NCBI GenBank assembly: GCA_903859705.1
Contig: CAIONQ010000100.1
Coordinates: 25,133-89,132 of the forward strand
Length of the DNA: 64,000 nucleotides
Source of the DNA: an uncultured Chthonomonas sp.
GTDB taxonomy: Bacteria > Armatimonadota > Chthonomonadetes > Chthonomonadales > Chthonomonadaceae
Reading direction: 5' to 3'
Positions 32,245 to 41,287 of this stretch are shown here, one piece after another. Under the pieces are notes generated by a model. It was not told the DNA's origin. It saw only the letters and a list, made by a program, of their open reading frames with translations, and made no database searches. Both the position numbers and the translations under genes were made by a program. The first letter of the stretch is position 1. Every line of letters starts with the position of its first letter.

Positions 32245-34156
32245 CGCCGTCATCTAACTGGTCTTCCGAATCACTGCCCGAGTCTTCGCGTTGAGTAAGT
32301 AAAGATGCCGCCTCATCTTGTAGTTCGGTAATATCCATTGTTAGGCCCTGAGACCATGCGCTTTCAAAATCTTCTGTTCCCATCTCTTCGCGCAGAGCAG
32401 AATGATCCGATTCGTACCTGGCATCAAATCTTCGACCTCTTGGCAGCCCATAGCGATCTCGAAGCTGATCTGCCCTTGCGTAGAGCAATGTAGAGATTTC
32501 AATATCGCCCCAGAAGCATGCGGTGTGTGCGCAGGTTTCTAGAATCGACGGCAGTGTTAATATATCTTCGTTGGCAATGGCCTCCTGCAACGAGTTCACA
32601 GCAAACACATATGCGAGATTATAGCTTCCTCGGAGAATCTGCACTTCTGCCATCGCCCCTGCAGCGCGGCAGGCCGTATGCGTTTCGATTGGCTCGGTAT
32701 TCAGCACTGTTTCCAGAGTGTGCGCAGCATATTCTGGATCCACTTCTGAAGCGGCGGCACCAAGAGTTGTAAGGGCTGCGGTTGCACCATCTGTATCATC
32801 GGACTTGCGGGCAAGGGAAACGGCCTCTTTAAGCAGTTTGACCGCGGTATCTGTAGCGCCTTTTTCAGCTTCAATCTGGCCATAAAGGTTCAGGCATCTG
32901 CCAACATTTTTGAGAGATGTAGTCTTCTTGAATAGCTCTAGCGCGGCGCTAACACCGGCCTCTGCGGCTTCAATTTCGTGCTGCAGCAAGGCTGCCCTGG
33001 CGTTGCCATAATGACCGAGAGCTAAATAAGAGTTCGCTTCCGAATCGGTGGGCATCGTGCCCGCTATCTTTATCAGAGCCTCAAAATCACTGCGCGCAAA
33101 GGGTAGATCGCAATTATCCAGTGCCGCCACACCCGCCTGGTGTAGTACATGAAGTTTTAGCTCATCTGCGTGTTCGCCGCCATGTGCTTCCACGAGTTTA
33201 AGCGCCTGTTCAGCAAGTTCTCTCGCAAGTTCAGAACGACTCTGGTGGTAGGCAATAGGTGCAAGCTGAAGCAAAGCGCTCATCTCGGCAAGCCAGGTGT
33301 TTCGTTTTTCAACTAAAGGCTGCTGATAGTCGGCATCCAGAGGGTCTAAATGCGAGCCATCAGCAGGCACGGTTTCTGTTGCATGAGCTCGCGCCTCGGT
33401 TAATGCGCTACAAAAGGTGAGGGCTGCGTTCAACAGGTCATTAATGCCTGCTTCATCCTGCTCTTCATAGGGATCTGTGCCTACATCGGCGAGGATCTCT
33501 GCCATTTCATCAAAAGAACCGCGGCGTAAAAGCCGAAGTGCCTCTTGAAAATGTGCATGCGCAGCCGCAAAATCTTGCGCTGCTGCTGCGGTTGAGCTCA
33601 AGAACAGGCTGCAGCGAGCAGCCTCTACGTTCCGCCCCGCGTCTGCCTGCATGGTTTTAGCCCTGCTATACCAGGCAACTGCTCCTTCATAATCTTCTGA
33701 TTGGTATGCGGTGCTGCCCATGGCATCCAGGCAAGCACAAATGCCAGCTCTATCTGCAAGAGAAGTGTATATGGAGAGGCTTTCGGAGAGCTCATCTGAG
33801 GCAAGATCGAAGCGGCTGTAAGCGGTATTTGCTTTGCCAGAAGCCAGCAGGCACTCTGCTAGCGGGAGTTCTTCTTTTAAACTGCGATATATTCGATTGG
33901 CAGCATCAAACGAATCAAATGCGCTGGTGTAAGAGGAGTGCTTTACCAGCATGGAAGCGAGGGCATGGCGGGTTTGTGCTTCTTCCGCGCGCATGTTATT
34001 CGCCTGGTAAATCCCAATAGCTTCTTCATATTTGCGTGCCGATAACTTTTCATCATCAGCCGTTGCGGCAGCTTCTGCATCTTGCACAGCCATGGCAGCT
34101 TTTTCGGCGCTACCTGTATTGTTGCCTTTACCTAACCATCCAAATAATCCGCTCAC
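32234..34156 (-). CDS. TPR-repeat protein with an AfsR-like C-terminal tail
   Basis: A ~640-residue all-helical protein built of TPR-like pairs, with no membrane helix. Repeats such as KYEEAIGIYQANNMRAEEAQ, YEGAVAWYSRAK, AAHAHFQEALRLL and AVKLLKEAVSLARK are visible. The end (HSALREEMGTEDFESAW, SQGLTMDITELQDEA) closely matches the tail of AfsR/MalT-like TPR regulators, yet no DNA-binding or NB-ARC domain is present. I favour a GTG start at 34156 (VSGLFGWLGKG), with GGAAGG ten bases upstream; the ATG at 34189 has no ribosome site. The product then matches the short N-terminus of the paralogue upstream. It probably mediates protein-protein contacts. Confidence 0.78.
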   Translation of the reverse strand: MSGLFGWLGKGNNTGSAEKAAMAVQDAEAAATADDEKLSARKYEEAIGIYQANNMRAEEAQTRHALASMLVKHSSYTSAFDSFDAANRIYRSLKEELPLAECLLASGKANTAYSRFDLASDELSESLSIYTSLADRAGICACLDAMGSTAYQSEDYEGAVAWYSRAKTMQADAGRNVEAARCSLFLSSTAAAAQDFAAAHAHFQEALRLLRRGSFDEMAEILADVGTDPYEEQDEAGINDLLNAALTFCSALTEARAHATETVPADGSHLDPLDADYQQPLVEKRNTWLAEMSALLQLAPIAYHQSRSELARELAEQALKLVEAHGGEHADELKLHVLHQAGVAALDNCDLPFARSDFEALIKIAGTMPTDSEANSYLALGHYGNARAALLQHEIEAAEAGVSAALELFKKTTSLKNVGRCLNLYGQIEAEKGATDTAVKLLKEAVSLARKSDDTDGATAALTTLGAAASEVDPEYAAHTLETVLNTEPIETHTACRAAGAMAEVQILRGSYNLAYVFAVNSLQEAIANEDILTLPSILETCAHTACFWGDIEISTLLYARADQLRDRYGLPRGRRFDARYESDHSALREEMGTEDFESAWSQGLTMDITELQDEAASLLTQREDSGSDSEDQLDDGAIV

Positions 34157-34233
34157 CGAGTTCCGCCCTTCCAACCGGCTCATGTGCATCAGCGCATGGC
34201 CGGCAATTCGGATATCTGGAGCGGCAATTGGTT

Positions 34234-36123
34234 TCAGGCAGCAGCATGCATGCAGAAGCTCTTAACCAGTTCGGCCAGCGGTTTGTGTGCAGAGGTTGCT
34301 CCAGCACTGATACATACCGACTGAGCTGCCTCCACTGCTTCCCGCACTGGCGAGAGCAGGGGAAGGCATAGCGCCGTACGGATCTCAGCAGCTGCTTCTA
34401 GCATGGTATGACCTTCACCAAGCTTGCCGGCCGCACAACACGTTAGTCCCCAACCTGTTAGCGATGCCGCACATCCAGCTCTGTCGTTATCATCCAGGCG
34501 AGTTTCCAGTGCGTCGGCATAGGCATCAAATGCAGCCTCGGCGTTGCCATTATGGCGCTCCAGTTCACCGATATTATGCATTACTTCTGCAAGAATAGCC
34601 TGAGCATCCAGGGCTGGATTTAGCAGCAAACCACGAGCTTCTTCAAGACTGGCTCTCGCCATATTTGCATTGATTGCTATGGTGGCGGTGCCCTGTGCTA
34701 GAAGTGCTAGCGCAAGGCAAATGGAATCGCCAGCATTCCTACTCTCGTCTACGCTTTGTTGCAATATCCTTAAGCCAGTTTCGGCTTCGCCCATGCGGCA
34801 AAATAGCGAGCCAAGTAGGCTCTGTACTCTGATTGATTCCGCGTTCAAGCGTGCGTTTCTGTAGATCTGGATGGCCGCAACACAGCACCTGCGTGCCTCT
34901 TCATACTCTCCCAGCCAATCGCAGAGGAATGCCGCATAGCACATAGAATCGGCCATAGACAGCCTGTCACCAGATCTTGCAGCTTCATCCGCACACATCA
35001 AATGGAAATATCTGGAGTCGGCAAAGTGTTGCTGCTGGTATGTAAATGCCGCGGCACAAGAAAGCACATAGCGAACCGTGGATATATCGCCGTTTAATCT
35101 ACACAAATTTAGGCTGCGCGATATGAGGCTTCGCCCTATCTTGGGTCGGTCTTGCCTGTAAGCAACGCATCCCAGCCCGAGGCAGGCAATCGCTTCTGCA
35201 CTCCACTCGTTTTTTCCGGGATCTGTAAGGAAGGTATGCCTGTAGGCCTCAACACGTCTCTGGCTAATTCCCCGCTGCTGTGCCATTCCACCGAGGCGCG
35301 TCATGGCTGCATCCCACGATCGTTTCAGTCGGGATGCCCCATAAACTGCGAGTGCAGCGTGCAACATCTCTGAAATCTGAACGGAATCACAGGTGTCAAA
35401 TGCCACGTCCCCAACTGCAATCAAAGGAGGGATCAATGAAGATTCAGGATAGTCGGCCCGGTAACAGTCGATACTTTTATGATAGAGCTGTTCTGCGGAA
35501 TCTATTTTGCCGCGCGAAACTGCAGTAATACTTAAGTATGCAAGCGAAACAGCCGATTCCGGGTTGAGGCTAAGGGTGCGGTGGTAATCGAGGCTGCTCT
35601 TAAAATAGTCGGAAGCCAGATCGGGCTCACCAGTTTCAAGCGCGGCAATTCCCATGCCTTCCAGAGCGGAAGCAGCACCCTGGATATCTTCCAGTACTTC
35701 GAATAACTCCAGCGATTCTCCCAGTGGAGAGGCTGCTAAATCTGGATGGCCACTATCCAGAAGTGCAAAGCCCTTATCTCGCAGGGCCACGGCTACGGAG
35801 GTACGTGCATTAAGCTTGCGGAAAAGCGCTATGGTGTGATCACAGGCTGCCAGGCCGGAGTTAAAATCTCCAATACTGATCTGAAGGCGGGCAAGAGCCA
35901 TAGAGGAGTCCGCGGCATCTCGCAACAACCCACAGGATTCAAAGAGTGGGATGCACTCTGTATAAAAGCGCTTTGCAGCTTCCATATCGTTGGCATCCAG
36001 GGCACGCGCGGCATCATGTCTAAGCCCTGCAGCGCGTTCTGGCACACCTTTAACACGTCGTTCAGGAGCCGCCTGGTTATCGGCACCCTTGAAAAACAAC
36101 AGTCGTCCCATCGCATTATCCAT
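34234..36123 (-). CDS. TPR-repeat protein, paralogue of the downstream gene
   Basis: A 629-residue helical repeat protein starting at ATG 36123, with GGAG seven bases upstream. Its N-terminus (MGRLLFFKG) parallels the SGLFGWLGKG of the next gene, and both continue with a charged linker and then TPRs of like layout (AAKRFYTECIPLFESCGL, GLAACDHTIALFRKLN, SDYFKSSLDYHRTLS, GLRILQQSVDESRNAGD, AAFDAYADALETRLDDND). About a dozen repeats are visible. Unlike its neighbour it lacks the AfsR-like tail and ends in a helical AAQSVCISAG region. It is cysteine-rich for a cytoplasmic protein. It lies 77 bases upstream of the second TPR gene, so the pair likely forms an operon. Confidence 0.78.
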   Translation of the reverse strand: MDNAMGRLLFFKGADNQAAPERRVKGVPERAAGLRHDAARALDANDMEAAKRFYTECIPLFESCGLLRDAADSSMALARLQISIGDFNSGLAACDHTIALFRKLNARTSVAVALRDKGFALLDSGHPDLAASPLGESLELFEVLEDIQGAASALEGMGIAALETGEPDLASDYFKSSLDYHRTLSLNPESAVSLAYLSITAVSRGKIDSAEQLYHKSIDCYRADYPESSLIPPLIAVGDVAFDTCDSVQISEMLHAALAVYGASRLKRSWDAAMTRLGGMAQQRGISQRRVEAYRHTFLTDPGKNEWSAEAIACLGLGCVAYRQDRPKIGRSLISRSLNLCRLNGDISTVRYVLSCAAAFTYQQQHFADSRYFHLMCADEAARSGDRLSMADSMCYAAFLCDWLGEYEEARRCCVAAIQIYRNARLNAESIRVQSLLGSLFCRMGEAETGLRILQQSVDESRNAGDSICLALALLAQGTATIAINANMARASLEEARGLLLNPALDAQAILAEVMHNIGELERHNGNAEAAFDAYADALETRLDDNDRAGCAASLTGWGLTCCAAGKLGEGHTMLEAAAEIRTALCLPLLSPVREAVEAAQSVCISAGATSAHKPLAELVKSFCMHAAA

Positions 36124-36518
36124 TCCCCGACTCCGCAAACAGCCGGTTCACAGGTCCGCAGAGCTACCTTCAGTGAGCTCTTAGATTCACAGACGCATCT
36201 GTATTTCTTATCTCGATTTTGCCCACACCTAAACATACATCTGCAGAATCGATTAGTTACAACCGTGCGTGAATGTTTCGGTTGGCGATATAGCAACAAG
36301 GAGGCACAAACAGTGCACCCTCACCTCTATAAACACTGACGATGGCGAAAAGTGACAGGTTCTAAGAATCCGGTGTGGCATTGTTAACAGCAAGCCTTAG
36401 AAGTAGGGGACTCCACATTGTCCAGAAAGCGAAGCCTGCTGACCCACAAATTTGGCCCTCTGTTGACTATTCAACAGAGGGCCATAAATTGCGTGGTTAC
36501 GGATGGATATTCCGTTAT
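36124..36518. other. Intergenic region between suf operon end and TPR operon start
   Basis: These 395 bases contain the suf operon terminator (36453-36484) and should contain the promoter for the two TPR genes. No convincing gene is seen; the plus-strand frames here are antisense to known genes or continue into them. A clear sigma-70 promoter for the TPR genes was not recognised. Confidence 0.5.
36453..36484 (-). terminator. Terminator of the suf operon
   Basis: A perfect 14-bp stem, TGGCCCTCTGTTGA (36453-36466) with TCAACAGAGGGCCA (36471-36484), encloses a four-base loop. On the minus strand it is followed by AATTTGT. It lies 35 bases beyond the last suf gene. Confidence 0.85.
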
Positions 36519-36890
36519 TTAAGCGGGTGTAAAACTGGTTCCACACCCACAGCTACGCTTTGCATTTGGGTTAGACCATTTCCAGCCGCCCTCCAGCAGG
36601 TTGGCGGTGGTGTAGTCCAACTCGGTGCCATCCAGGAAACGTGCGCTCTTTATATCTACCACGACTGTAATGCCATTCTGATCAAATCGCAGATCTTTGT
36701 CCGAGATGTCCGTACCTGCGTCTATCAGATTCATGGTATAGGAAAGGCCGGAGCATCCGCCGCCCTTTACTCCCAATCGAAGCGCCACACCCTCTACTGC
36801 CTTGCGCTCCATGAGGAACTTTACCCTGCGAACCGCCGATTCGGTGAGCGTCACCGAAGGAGCCTCATTTTCCACAGAAATTGTGCTCAT
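36519..36890 (-). CDS. sufA: Iron-sulfur carrier, A-type (SufA/IscA/ErpA-like)
   Basis: A 123-residue A-type scaffold/carrier of Fe-S cluster assembly. The three conserved cysteines are present: one in VKGGGCSGLSYTM and two in the C-terminal SCGCGTSF. It starts VTLTESAVRRVKFLMER, typical of the family. ATG 36890 follows GGAGG with a rather long spacer. It is the last of eight suf genes, 36 bases after the DUF59 gene and followed by the terminator. Sequence alone does not separate SufA, IscA and ErpA; operon context favours SufA. Confidence 0.93.
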   Translation of the reverse strand: MSTISVENEAPSVTLTESAVRRVKFLMERKAVEGVALRLGVKGGGCSGLSYTMNLIDAGTDISDKDLRFDQNGITVVVDIKSARFLDGTELDYTTANLLEGGWKWSNPNAKRSCGCGTSFTPA

Positions 36891-36926
36891 CTTGCTATGA
36901 TGCCTCCGCGTTTCTCAGTAATTGCT

Positions 36927-37259
36927 TTAAAGCAGGCCAAGTTCAAGCTTAGCCGATTCAGACATACGGTCCATTGTCCAGGCAGGTTCCCAAACAAGAT
37001 CGACCGTAACTTCTGTAGCGCCAGACTCAGATCTTGCCTTACTCTCTACTGTACCGGGTAAGGTGCCTGCTACGGGGCAACCGGGTGAGGTCAGCGTCAT
37101 CTGAATGGTTGCTGCGCCTTCATTGTCTACTTCTATATCATATATAAGGCCGAGCGCGTAGATGTCCACCGGTATTTCGGGATCGTATACCGTTTTCATG
37201 GCTTCTACAATCTGAGCCCTAATCAGTTCCGTTTCGATGGGTGTTAGTGTGATACCCAC
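36927..37259 (-). CDS. DUF59/MIP18 family Fe-S assembly factor (SufT-like)
   Basis: A 110-residue single-domain MIP18/DUF59 protein. It has YDPEIPVDIYALGLIYDIEV and the metal/cluster loop LTSPGCPVAGTLP, with the conserved Cys at about 76, and ends in EPAWTMDRMSESAKLELGL. These proteins help mature or insert Fe-S clusters, and SufT members are often in suf operons. The start is GTG 37259, eight bases after GAGG. It stands between sufE and the A-type carrier. Confidence 0.93.
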   Translation of the reverse strand: MGITLTPIETELIRAQIVEAMKTVYDPEIPVDIYALGLIYDIEVDNEGAATIQMTLTSPGCPVAGTLPGTVESKARSESGATEVTVDLVWEPAWTMDRMSESAKLELGLL

Positions 37260-37298
37260 AGTTATTGCCTCTATCTTGATCCGCCATAGCGGCCATTG

Positions 37299-37739
37299 TT
37301 ATGCGCCCACTCCGGCCGAAGCCGCAAGCGCCTTTACCCTCAGTACCATGCTGAACAGGCCATTGCGCCTGTTCATACTGAGGTGTGACATCAAGCCGAG
37401 CCTATCTAGAAACTCGTCGATGTCAAACTCCAGAATATCGGAAACTGGTTGCCCAGAGAACACCTGCCACAGAATCGAAACAAGGCCACGGGTTATGGAG
37501 GCATCGCTGTCTGCGGAAAACACCACTACAGGGCCCGTTGGCGAATCCTGTAGGGTGGCCACCATCCAGACATTGCTCTGGCACCCGGATACACGGTTCG
37601 AATCGCATTTGTCTGATGCATTCATCGGGGGAAGCATCTTTCCCAGATCGATGAGCACTTGATACCGGTCTTCCCAGTTATCAAACAGCGAAAATGCTTC
37701 TTCTATGTCTGCGGCCTTTTCCGCCTGCGATCTTGTCAT
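37299..37739 (-). CDS. sufE: Cysteine desulfuration protein SufE
   Basis: A 146-residue sulfur-acceptor protein that takes persulfide from SufS. The loop NRVSGCQSNVWMVA contains the acceptor Cys at about 53. The fold begins FSLFDNWEDRYQVLIDLGKMLPP and has the SITRGLVSILWQVFSGQP helix pair. The ATG at 37739 shares one base with the sufS stop (TGATG), so translation is coupled and the two products should be made at equal levels. All expected residues are present. Confidence 0.95.
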   Translation of the reverse strand: MTRSQAEKAADIEEAFSLFDNWEDRYQVLIDLGKMLPPMNASDKCDSNRVSGCQSNVWMVATLQDSPTGPVVVFSADSDASITRGLVSILWQVFSGQPVSDILEFDIDEFLDRLGLMSHLSMNRRNGLFSMVLRVKALAASAGVGA

Positions 37740-38986
37740 CAGCCCAGGATCTCCGATACGCGCACCAGGCCACGTGCCAGGGCGTCTATCTCTTCTTTTG
37801 TATTGTAACAGGCGAGCGAGGCACGACCAGTGGCCTCCACACCAAACCTCTTCATAACCGGGTGCGCGCAGTGCTGCCCGGTGCGTATGGCAATGCCCTG
37901 GGTATCCAGAAGCGTGCCGAGATCCAGCGCATGTATATCTTTAATTACGAACGAGAATACGCTTGCTTTCTCTTTCGCGGTACCAATCATGCGCAATCCG
38001 GGCACTGCAGTAAGAACCTGCTTACCATATTCCATCAGCTCATGTTCGTATGCGGCAATTCTATCCATGCCAACCCCATTGAGGTAATCGATTGCCGCAC
38101 CCAGGCCAATCGAACCCGCTATGTGAGGCGTTCCTGCCTCAAACTTGTTTGGGAGCTCATTGTAGATCGTTTTCTCAAACGTAACAGAAGCGATCATGTC
38201 GCCTCCACCCATCCACGGTGGCATCTGCTCAAGCAGCTCTCGCTTGCCATAAAGCACACCAATACCGGTGGGGCCATACAACTTATGGCCAGAGAAGACG
38301 AAGAAATCGCAGTCCATCTTCTGAACATCGATAACCTTATGATATGCAGACTGTGCGCCATCCACCAGTACTGGAACCCCATGTGCATGGGCAAGCCGAA
38401 TAATCTCTTCAACGGGATTTACGGTTCCGAGGGCATTGGACATGTGTACGATGCCCACCAGCTTCGTGCGTTCGGAGAGCATTTTTTCATACTCTTCCAT
38501 TAGCAGTTCGCCGTCATCGTTTACGGGGATAACTTTGAGAACAGCGCCCTTCTCTTCGCAAAGCATCTGCCAAGGCACAATGTTGGCATGGTGCTCCATG
38601 GCGGAGATGATAATCTCATCGCCTTCGCCTACATTAGTGCGGCCATAGCTTTGCGCCACCAGGTTAATTCCTTCGGTGGCATTACGAACGAAGATAATCT
38701 CTTCTACACCCCGGGCATTCAAAAAGCCCTTCACCTTTGCCCGTCCCTGCTCAAATTCATGAGTGGATCGCTCAGCGATGGAATAGGAAGCGCGGTGGAT
38801 GTTGGAGTTGTACGTGGTGTAGTACTCCATGAGAGCATCGATCACTTTACGCGGTTTCTGGGTGGTGTTAGCATTATCCAGATAAACAAGTGGCTTGCCA
38901 TGTACAGAGGTGTGCAGCAGCGGAAAATCCGCCCTGATCAATTCTACATCGTACGCCAGATTGTGTGCGTGCTTCACGTCAGACAT
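37739..38986 (-). CDS. sufS: Cysteine desulfurase SufS (group II)
   Basis: A 415-residue PLP enzyme converting cysteine to alanine plus enzyme-bound persulfide for Fe-S assembly. The PLP lysine is in FFVFSGHKLYGPTGIGVLYG (~230). The catalytic Cys is in IRTGQHCAHPVMKRF (~375), with the group II RTGxHCA pattern. Other landmarks are YLDNANTTQKPRKVI and ISAMEHHANIVPWQ. It lies 86 bases downstream of sufD, and sufE overlaps its stop. No strong ribosome site precedes the ATG at 38986; an AAAGGA lies somewhat farther upstream. Confidence 0.96.
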   Translation of the reverse strand: MSDVKHAHNLAYDVELIRADFPLLHTSVHGKPLVYLDNANTTQKPRKVIDALMEYYTTYNSNIHRASYSIAERSTHEFEQGRAKVKGFLNARGVEEIIFVRNATEGINLVAQSYGRTNVGEGDEIIISAMEHHANIVPWQMLCEEKGAVLKVIPVNDDGELLMEEYEKMLSERTKLVGIVHMSNALGTVNPVEEIIRLAHAHGVPVLVDGAQSAYHKVIDVQKMDCDFFVFSGHKLYGPTGIGVLYGKRELLEQMPPWMGGGDMIASVTFEKTIYNELPNKFEAGTPHIAGSIGLGAAIDYLNGVGMDRIAAYEHELMEYGKQVLTAVPGLRMIGTAKEKASVFSFVIKDIHALDLGTLLDTQGIAIRTGQHCAHPVMKRFGVEATGRASLACYNTKEEIDALARGLVRVSEILG

Positions 38987-39072
38987 GTGGAAGCAGCCCG
39001 TCCTTTCAATTCTGAGTAGAGCACCCTGTGCTCATTGCGAGTATCGGCAATAACCCGGAAAGCAAGAAGGGT

Positions 39073-40443
39073 TTATTGCCCTACGTTGCCGGGTAAAAGC
39101 TCCAGGATGCGCTTGTCCAGAGCAGATTTCAGAGCGGCAACCTTAATGCGCTGCACAACATCGCCGGCGAAAGCATAGGTAAGCAGGCTGCGCGCATCGG
39201 TTTCTGAGATCCCACGAGACCGCAGGTAGAATACCTGATTAGGCTCCAATTGGCCGATTGTTGCGCCATGTGTGCACTTTACGTCGTCTGCAAGTATCTC
39301 GAGCTGTGGTTTTGTATCCACACGTGCATCCGGCGAAAGCAACAACGCCTTGTTGGTTTGTTTTGCGTCTGTTTTCTGTGCATCTAGCCGTACAAAGATC
39401 TTGCCGTTAAATACTCCCCGAGATTTATCGGTAAGGATCCCTTTATACAGCTCGTGACTGGAGCAGTTAGGGCTGGCATGATCAATGGTTGTGTGGTTAT
39501 CCAGTAGTCTATCACCATCGCCAAGATAAAGGCCATTCAGCGTGCACTCGGCATGCTCACCATCCAGGCGTGCAGTAACTTCATTGCGCACAAATCCGCC
39601 ACCCAGCGTAACGCTGTGCGAAGAGAACACTGTGCCGGTGCCCAACTGCACTCCCATCTGTGCCACATGCAAAGCGTCGGCATTTTCATCCGTTACCTTA
39701 TAGTGATCAACAACGGAGTTGTCGCCAGCAATAACTTCGGTAACAGCACAGGTAAAGGCACCAGGGAATGCACTAATGTAGGTTTCCAGAATGGTTGCCT
39801 GTGAGTTTTCTTCGGCAATAATTAGCAGGCGGGGCGCATTCATGAGAGCATCCGGACCGCGTTCAGCCGGAGATCCCGATACGAACACAAGCTCAATCGG
39901 CTTCTCAATTACAGCGCTCCGTGGGATGTAGAGGTATATGCCATCCTCAAAGAAAGCTGAATTGAGTGCAGCCAGGCCGTTTTGATCCAGAGTAATTCTG
40001 GAGCCTAGTGCTGCTCGCACCTTTTCAGCAATAGGGTTCTGGCTGTCATCCGCAAGGTCAGCAATCCGGCCAGTAACGGCAGGGGCTGCCGGCGCGATGA
40101 GGCCGCCAACACCTGATAGTATGCGGCCGTTACAGATAACATACCCGGTTGGGGCTGTGTCATCCGTAAGGCGTTCCCACACAAGCTCGGCAAGGGTGGC
40201 TGCATCAGGAGAATCTGCCACTGAATCGGATAAACGGTACGTTGTTTCTGAAATGCGCGAGGGGCTGGTAAAGCGCCACTCTTCATCGTTACGTGTGGGA
40301 AGGCCAAGGGTGCTGAAGGCACTCAGTGCAGCCGTGTGCAGGCTTTGCAACCAAACGGGTTGGGCGGCCTGGTAAGTGGCAGTCTGCTCAAACAGGGCTG
40401 CAAACGTGCCCTCAGCGGCAGAGGTAACCGCAAGTTTAGACAT
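39073..40443 (-). CDS. sufD: Fe-S cluster assembly scaffold protein SufD
   Basis: A 456-residue SufD subunit of the SufBC2D scaffold. The C-terminal beta-helix core is recognised by FSSHSVTLGGGFVRNEVTARL, NHTTIDHASPNCSSHELYKGI, SRGVFNGKIFVRLDAQKTDA and CTHGATIGQLEPNQVFYLRSRG. The start is ATG 40443 (MSKLAVTSAAEG), with GGGAG nine bases upstream. The longer frame to 40506 overlaps sufC and is not used. It is 13 bases after sufC. Confidence 0.95.
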   Translation of the reverse strand: MSKLAVTSAAEGTFAALFEQTATYQAAQPVWLQSLHTAALSAFSTLGLPTRNDEEWRFTSPSRISETTYRLSDSVADSPDAATLAELVWERLTDDTAPTGYVICNGRILSGVGGLIAPAAPAVTGRIADLADDSQNPIAEKVRAALGSRITLDQNGLAALNSAFFEDGIYLYIPRSAVIEKPIELVFVSGSPAERGPDALMNAPRLLIIAEENSQATILETYISAFPGAFTCAVTEVIAGDNSVVDHYKVTDENADALHVAQMGVQLGTGTVFSSHSVTLGGGFVRNEVTARLDGEHAECTLNGLYLGDGDRLLDNHTTIDHASPNCSSHELYKGILTDKSRGVFNGKIFVRLDAQKTDAKQTNKALLLSPDARVDTKPQLEILADDVKCTHGATIGQLEPNQVFYLRSRGISETDARSLLTYAFAGDVVQRIKVAALKSALDKRILELLPGNVGQ

Positions 40444-40456
40444 CGGTTTTCGCTCC

Positions 40457-41233
40457 CTAATTCTTTGCGCCAGCCACAGCCGCCGCCTCTTCCTCAAGCC
40501 AGGCATATCCTTCGGATTCTAGCTTGAGTGCCAACTCTTTGCCGCCACTTGTAATAATCCGGCCATTCAGTAGCACGTGCACAAAATCTGGAACTATGTA
40601 GTTCAGAAGGCGCTGGTAGTGCGTAACCACAATGGTGGCCCTATCCGGGCTGCGCAGCGCATTCACCCCATCGGCAACTGCACGAATGGCATCAATATCC
40701 AAACCTGAGTCGGTTTCATCCAGAATGGCCAGCTTAGGATTGAGCACCGCCATCTGGAAGATTTCGTTTCGCTTCTTTTCACCGCCAGAAAAGCCTTCAT
40801 TAACCGGCCTGTTGAGCAATCCCTGATCGATGTGAAGGATTTTAAGCTTCTCTTTAACCAGAGCCATGAATGCGATTGCAGATATCTCATCCAGACCATG
40901 GTATTTGCGTTGGGCATTTAGTGCTGCCCGCAGGAAATAAGTATTGTTAACACCCGGGATCTCAACTGGATATTGAAACGCCAGAAACACACCTTCGCAG
41001 GCGCGCTCTTCCGGGGCCAAATCCAGCAAATCTTTGCCGTTAAACTCTACGGTTCCAGAGGTAACCTCATAGGCTTCACGCCCGGCCAATACATTGGCAA
41101 GGGTGCTCTTGCCAGAGCCGTTGAGGCCCATAATAGCATGGGTTTCGCCAGCGTTAACCGTAAGGCTGATGCCGTGCAGTATCTCTCGTCCTGCAATTCC
41201 AGCATGCAGGTCTGTTATTTCAAGCAGTGCCAT
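40457..41233 (-). CDS. sufC: Fe-S cluster assembly ATPase SufC
   Basis: A 258-residue ABC-type ATPase of the SufBC2D complex. Walker A is MGLNGSGKSTLANVLAG (~34-50). The signature is FSGGEKKRNEIFQMA, with the SufC-specific KKRNEI. Walker B is LAILDETDSGLDIDAI, and the His switch is in VVTHYQRLLNYI. It lies 54 bases after sufB and 13 before sufD. Confidence 0.97.
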   Translation of the reverse strand: MALLEITDLHAGIAGREILHGISLTVNAGETHAIMGLNGSGKSTLANVLAGREAYEVTSGTVEFNGKDLLDLAPEERACEGVFLAFQYPVEIPGVNNTYFLRAALNAQRKYHGLDEISAIAFMALVKEKLKILHIDQGLLNRPVNEGFSGGEKKRNEIFQMAVLNPKLAILDETDSGLDIDAIRAVADGVNALRSPDRATIVVTHYQRLLNYIVPDFVHVLLNGRIITSGGKELALKLESEGYAWLEEEAAAVAGAKN

Positions 41234-41287
41234 ATTCGTATTCTCTAATCCTATAAAATGGTTTCTGTTTCAGCAGTTGGGGGCGTA

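Noticed and set aside
37694..38503. A 269-codon plus-strand frame inside sufS
   Set aside because: It is antisense to the SufS gene and lacks any signal of coding.
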